Part shown: piece by piece, positions 27,142-29,758 of the stretch
Numbering within the stretch: the stretch's first letter is position 1
Layout: each line of letters begins with the position of its first letter
From: Porphyromonadaceae bacterium UBA7203
GTDB taxonomy: Bacteria; Bacteroidota; Bacteroidia; Bacteroidales; Muribaculaceae
Direction: 5' to 3'
Assembly (NCBI GenBank): GCA_002490725.1
Contig: DKUN01000013.1
Location: 1-29,758 of the forward strand
Length of the DNA: 29,758 nucleotides
Program-made: the position numbers and the translations under genes
The notes under the pieces: generated by a model
Seen by the model: the letters and a program-made list of their open reading frames with translations, nothing else
Databases searched by the model: none
Told to the model about the DNA's origin: nothing

Positions 27142-27417
27142 ATGACTAAAGCAGACATCGTTAGCGAGATTGCTAAGACTACCGGTATTGACCGCGCAAA
27201 CGTACTCACCACCGTTGAGAAGTTCATGGAAGTTGTTAAGGACTCACTGATTAGCGGCGAAAACGTTTACCTCCGTGGTTTTGGCAGCTTCATCATCAAG
27301 ACCCGCTCGGAGAAAACCGCCCGCAATATCTCCAAGAACACCACTATCATTATTCCCGAACACAAGATTCCGGCTTTCAAACCCGCCAAGTCGTTCGTTG
27401 AAGAGGTGAAGAAATAA
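27142..27417 (+). CDS. HU/IHF-family DNA-binding protein
   Basis: The protein has 91 residues, the normal size for HU or IHF subunits. The N-terminal helices (MTKADIVSEIAKTTGIDRAN) and the turn GFGSF (about 51-55) are conserved. The beta arm, KTARNISKNTTIIIPEHKIP, is the DNA-minor-groove clamp, and AFKPAKSF closes the fold. The arm has the IHF/HU-type Pro (IIPEHKIP), but bacterial HU and IHF cannot be told apart safely here. It bends and compacts DNA. It is the first gene of a plus-strand set with the 29-residue ribosomal protein and RNase G. A degenerate promoter (-7-like GATATTTG at 27046-27053, no TTG at -33) lies about 90 nt upstream. Confidence 0.95.
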   Translation: MTKADIVSEIAKTTGIDRANVLTTVEKFMEVVKDSLISGENVYLRGFGSFIIKTRSEKTARNISKNTTIIIPEHKIPAFKPAKSFVEEVKK

Positions 27418-27470
27418 TAAATCTAATTTATCAGGAAATCTAATTATTAACCTCCAAAAAGCCTACCATT

Positions 27471-27560
27471 ATGCCCAGCGGAAAAAAACGCAAAGGTCAC
27501 AAGATGGCCACGCATAAGCGCAAAAAGCGTCTGCGCAAGAATCGTCACAAGAAAAAGTAA
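27471..27560 (+). CDS. Very small basic ribosomal protein, AURKAIP1/COX24-domain (bS22/mS38-like)
   Basis: The protein has 29 residues, beginning MPSGKKRKGHKMATHKRKK and ending RLRKNRHKKK; more than half the residues are Lys, Arg or His. The KMATHKRKKRLRKNRHK core matches the COX24/AURKAIP1 domain, which in mitochondria (mS38) and some bacteria (bS22) sits near the decoding centre of the small subunit. Bacteroidetes genomes commonly carry such a short gene. It lies 53 nt after the HU gene and 136 nt before RNase G. It is easily missed because of its size; the ATG and dense basic coding support it. Confidence 0.85.
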   Translation: MPSGKKRKGHKMATHKRKKRLRKNRHKKK

Positions 27561-27601
27561 TTCCGCTTTTTTCTTCCTGACGTAATTTGAACGATATAGA
27601 G

Positions 27602-27654
27602 AAACTTTTGGGTTGGGGAATCGCAAATGTAGTTGCCCCGCGGCCCAAAAGTTT
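27602..27654 (+). promoter_or_regulatory. Long hairpin in the leader of the RNase G gene
   Basis: Perfect 11-nt arms AAACTTTTGGG (27602-27612) and CCCAAAAGTTT (27644-27654) enclose an inner GGGG/CCCC pairing. Only ACCTATTTTG follows, so it is a poor intrinsic terminator for the upstream genes. It ends 42 nt before the RNase G ATG. It could be a cis-acting leader structure; in E. coli, RNase E represses its own mRNA through a 5' leader hairpin. Confidence 0.5.
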
Positions 27655-27696
27655 ACCTATTTTGTAGTAACTACTTATTTAACCCGAAACCAGCCG

Positions 27697-29337
27697 ATGA
27701 AAAGCGAACTGATCGTTGACGTAACGCCCAACGATGTCTCAATAGCTCTGCTTGAAGACTCGAGACTCGTCTCCCTCCAGCGGGAGTCGCGAAGCGTCAG
27801 CTATGCCGTCGGCGATATCTACCTGGCCAAAGTCAAAAAACTGATGCCGGGGTTGAACGCCGCTTTCGTTAACGTCGGATATGAGAAAGATGCCTTTCTG
27901 CATTATCTGGATTTGGGTCCGAGCTTCGCTTCGTATATCGATGTGGTCAACCAAGCCCTCGATCCGAAGAAAAAACTGCCCGACACCGCAACAACCAAGC
28001 AGCTGCCCGATATTGACAAACACGGCTCTGTCTCCGACATGCTGACCCCGGGCCAGCGGCTGCTGGTGCAGATTGTAAAGGAGCCCATCTCGTCCAAGGG
28101 CCCGCGGCTCACCACTGAAATCACCTTTACCGGCCGCAACATGGTGCTGGTTCCGTTCTCAAACAAGATTTCAGTCAGCACAAAAATCAGCTCAGCCGCC
28201 GAAAAGCAGCGTCTGCGCAAGGTGGTCGAGGCAATCAAACCCGATAATTTCGGCGTGATTATCCGCACGTCGGCAGAAGGCAAGAAAGTAGCAGAACTCA
28301 ACCATGAGCTCCGCGAACTCGCCGGCCGATGGGAGGAAACGCTAAGAAATGCCCGCAAAAATCTCGACGCCGCCCCAACCGCCGTCTATGAAGAAGCAGG
28401 GCGCTCGGTCGGTGTGCTCCGCGACGTGTTCAATCCCGAAACCTTCGAGGCCATTCACGTAAATGACGCCGACACCTATCGCCAGCTTCTCAGCTACGTC
28501 AATCTCATTGCTCCCGAAAAGGCCGACATAGTCAAACTCTATGCCAAAGACAAACCGATTTTCGATGCTTTCGGCATAACGCGCCAAATCAAAACTTCGT
28601 TTGGCAAGACTGTCAGCTTCCGCTCCGGCGCCTATATCATTATCGAGCATACCGAGGCCCTTCATGTCATCGATGTAAACTCGGGCAACCGCTCGCGTGC
28701 ATCGGCCGACCAGGAGAGCAATGCTATCGAGGTGAATCTGAGGGCAGCCGACGAAATTGCCCGCCAGCTCCGCCTGCGCGACATGGGCGGCATCATTGTG
28801 GTTGACTTCATAGACATGACTCTGCAGGAAAACCGCCAGAAGCTCTATGACCACATGCGTGAGCTCATGGCTTCCGATCGTGCGCGCCACAACATTCTGC
28901 CGCTTAGCAAATTCGGCCTGATGCAGATTACCCGCCAGCGTGTGCGACCCGATCTCGAGATTGAAACCGCCGAAAAATGCCCGTCATGCGGCGGCAAGGG
29001 AACCGTCGAATCGTCATTGCTCTTTACTGACACTCTCCATTCCAAACTCGACTTCTGCATCAACGACCTCAAGAAGTCAGATTTTACGATGTACGTCCAC
29101 CCGTTTGTCGACGCTTACATCAAGAAGGGACTTTTTAACTCGCTCTACCGCCAGTGGCGCAAGGAGTTCGGCAATAAGTTCAAGATTGTTGCCGACCAGT
29201 CTATAGGTTATCTGCAATACAAGGTTATCGGCCCTGACAAACAGGAGATTGACCTGCGCGAGGAAAAAGACGTATCGTCTGCAGCGACAAAAAACAAACG
29301 CAAAGCCCAGACCCGAACATCCGACAAAAACGACTGA
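27697..29337 (+). CDS. rng: Ribonuclease E/G family endoribonuclease
   Basis: The protein has 546 residues from ATG 27697. The frame extends upstream to 27613 but through the hairpin leader, so the later start is preferred. The N-terminal S1-like region (about 37-155) holds GDIYLAKVKKLMPGLNAAFV. Catalytic metal ligands are Asp326 in HVIDVNSGNR and Asp370 in VVDFIDM. The zinc-link CPSCGGKG (Cys428, Cys431) joins dimer halves, as in RNase E and G. A basic tail follows, but there is no long degradosome scaffold, so it is RNase G-like. It cleaves single-stranded RNA for rRNA processing and mRNA decay. It follows HU and the bS22-like gene. The gap of 136 nt contains a hairpin leader. The gene ends at the shared terminator with tRNA-Arg. 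Confidence 0.95.
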   Translation: MKSELIVDVTPNDVSIALLEDSRLVSLQRESRSVSYAVGDIYLAKVKKLMPGLNAAFVNVGYEKDAFLHYLDLGPSFASYIDVVNQALDPKKKLPDTATTKQLPDIDKHGSVSDMLTPGQRLLVQIVKEPISSKGPRLTTEITFTGRNMVLVPFSNKISVSTKISSAAEKQRLRKVVEAIKPDNFGVIIRTSAEGKKVAELNHELRELAGRWEETLRNARKNLDAAPTAVYEEAGRSVGVLRDVFNPETFEAIHVNDADTYRQLLSYVNLIAPEKADIVKLYAKDKPIFDAFGITRQIKTSFGKTVSFRSGAYIIIEHTEALHVIDVNSGNRSRASADQESNAIEVNLRAADEIARQLRLRDMGGIIVVDFIDMTLQENRQKLYDHMRELMASDRARHNILPLSKFGLMQITRQRVRPDLEIETAEKCPSCGGKGTVESSLLFTDTLHSKLDFCINDLKKSDFTMYVHPFVDAYIKKGLFNSLYRQWRKEFGNKFKIVADQSIGYLQYKVIGPDKQEIDLREEKDVSSAATKNKRKAQTRTSDKND

Positions 29338-29341
29338 TAAC

Positions 29342-29381
29342 AAAAAAAAATCCATCGGCCTCAAGGCAGATGGATTTTTTT
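29342..29381. terminator. Bidirectional intrinsic terminator of rng and tRNA-Arg
   Basis: aaaaaaatccatc (29344-29356) pairs with gatggattttttt (29369-29381) around a 12-nt loop. T-runs occur on both strands after the stem. It ends the plus-strand RNase G transcript and the minus-strand tRNA transcript, whose 3' end is at 29383. Confidence 0.88.
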
Positions 29382-29382
29382 G

Positions 29383-29454
29383 TAGCCCCGTGGGGAATCG
29401 AACCCCAATCTAAGGTTTAGGAAACCTCTATTCTATCCGTTGAACTACAGGGCC
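29383..29454 (-). tRNA. tRNA-Arg (anticodon CCU)
   Basis: On the minus strand the 72-nt sequence folds as a cloverleaf. The acceptor is GGCCCTG with CGGGGCT and discriminator A, with two G-U pairs. The D arm is GTTCAACGGATAGAAT. The anticodon stem GAGGT/ACCTT has loop TTCCTAA, anticodon CCT. The T arm is TGGGG-TTCGATT-CCCCA. CCA is not encoded, as is common in this phylum. It reads AGG codons. A TAACTTTG -7-like box lies at 29481-29474, but no TTG is found at -33. Confidence 0.93.
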
Positions 29455-29473
29455 AACAACGCTTTCGTGTCTG

Positions 29474-29481
29474 CAAAGTTA
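29474..29481 (-). promoter_or_regulatory. -7 element of the tRNA-Arg promoter
   Basis: TAACTTTG on the minus strand, 19 nt upstream of the tRNA 5' end, matches TAnnTTTG. No TTG exists at the expected -33 position. Confidence 0.5.
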
Positions 29482-29683
29482 CAAAAAAAATGTTGATTTC
29501 TCTCACTCCTTCCCCGAAAACTCACTTTCCACCCGGAAACGCAGTTGGGATAGTACTCGCAATAGCAGCGATATTATCCATCTTAAGCCATTTCGTACGT
29601 TTTTTGACGAAATGTACTCATTGTAATATATGGTTTATATATTAAAATAAATAATCAAAAAAGGTTAATTAAGGTAATTTGTC
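29482..29683. other. AT-rich intergenic gap with one small inverted repeat
   Basis: No coding frame or RNA gene was recognised. An 8-bp inverted repeat CATTTCGT (29589-29596) / ACGAAATG (29607-29614) with a 10-nt loop is the only symmetric element. It may be an operator or 3' stabiliser but has no clear partner gene. Confidence 0.35.
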
Positions 29684-29714
29684 TTGTTTGTAAAGTTTAT
29701 TTGGCGTATTTTTG
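29684..29714 (+). promoter_or_regulatory. Bacteroidetes-type promoter of the gene cut by the right edge
   Basis: TTG (29684-29686), 20 nt and TATTTTTG (29707-29714) match the consensus. Transcription should start near 29721, before an ATG at 29738. Confidence 0.72.
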
Positions 29715-29737
29715 CGAAAATTAACCATTTATTTATT

Positions 29738-29758
29738 ATGCTATTATCCTCTATTTAT
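29738..29758 (+). CDS. Start of a gene cut by the window edge (product unknown)
   Basis: An ATG at 29738-29740 follows a consensus promoter by 23 nt and opens a frame MLLSSIY that runs off the window. Seven codons are too few for any assignment. The start itself is provisional. Confidence 0.35.

Noticed and set aside
27613..27696. 28-residue extension of RNase G
   Set aside because: It is translated from the hairpin leader and is not conserved-looking; MKSELIVDVTP is the usual type of RNase E/G start.

Overview
The window looks like a chromosomal segment from a Bacteroidales bacterium, most likely a gut Muribaculaceae-type genome. This is inferred from three things. Seven promoters fit the Bacteroidetes form, TAnnTTTG with TTG exactly 20 nt upstream. 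Three secreted proteins carry short type IX secretion (T9SS) C-terminal tails. The gene orders YceD-rpmF-fabH-era-der and HU / small basic ribosomal protein / RNase G are familiar from this phylum. Almost everything up to 26.8 kb is on the minus strand; the exception is one M48 protease gene. The last 2.7 kb is mostly plus strand. No CRISPR array, rRNA, prophage or plasmid module is visible.

Layout. 1-2702 is pyruvate phosphate dikinase, cut by the left edge. 2932-10748 is a probable operon of three exported proteins: a subtilisin-like protease, a large leucine-rich-repeat protein built from three copies of one module, and a protein of about six beta-rich repeats. It ends in strong hairpins. 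10880-11659 is a divergent secreted M48 metalloprotease, and a bidirectional terminator separates it from a convergent patatin-like lipase. 12603-16863 is the housekeeping cluster YceD (DUF177), L32, FabH, Era, Der, with a hairpin between fabH and era that may split expression. 16864-17188 holds the cluster promoter and a candidate small RNA.

17189-20051 is fabD followed after 4 nt by an LtaS/sulfatase-like membrane protein. Just upstream lies a broken REP-associated transposase gene. 20920-26178 is a tight run: a coiled-coil protein with an AT-hook and a possible clamp-binding C terminus, dipeptidyl peptidase IV, MiaA, and a DUF4421-type outer-membrane protein. 26284-26823 is a beta-carbonic anhydrase. 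27142-29337 carries an HU-like protein, a 29-residue ribosomal protein and RNase G with a hairpin leader. A bidirectional terminator, tRNA-Arg(CCU) and the first codons of another gene follow.

Functional themes are central metabolism, fatty-acid initiation, ribosome assembly (Der, Era, L32, bS22-like), RNA processing (RNase G, MiaA) and surface or secreted proteolysis. The least explained items are the coiled-coil protein with its palindromic promoter, the candidate small RNA, and the triplicated LRR module. All family assignments are from reading the sequence and from memory; no search was run.
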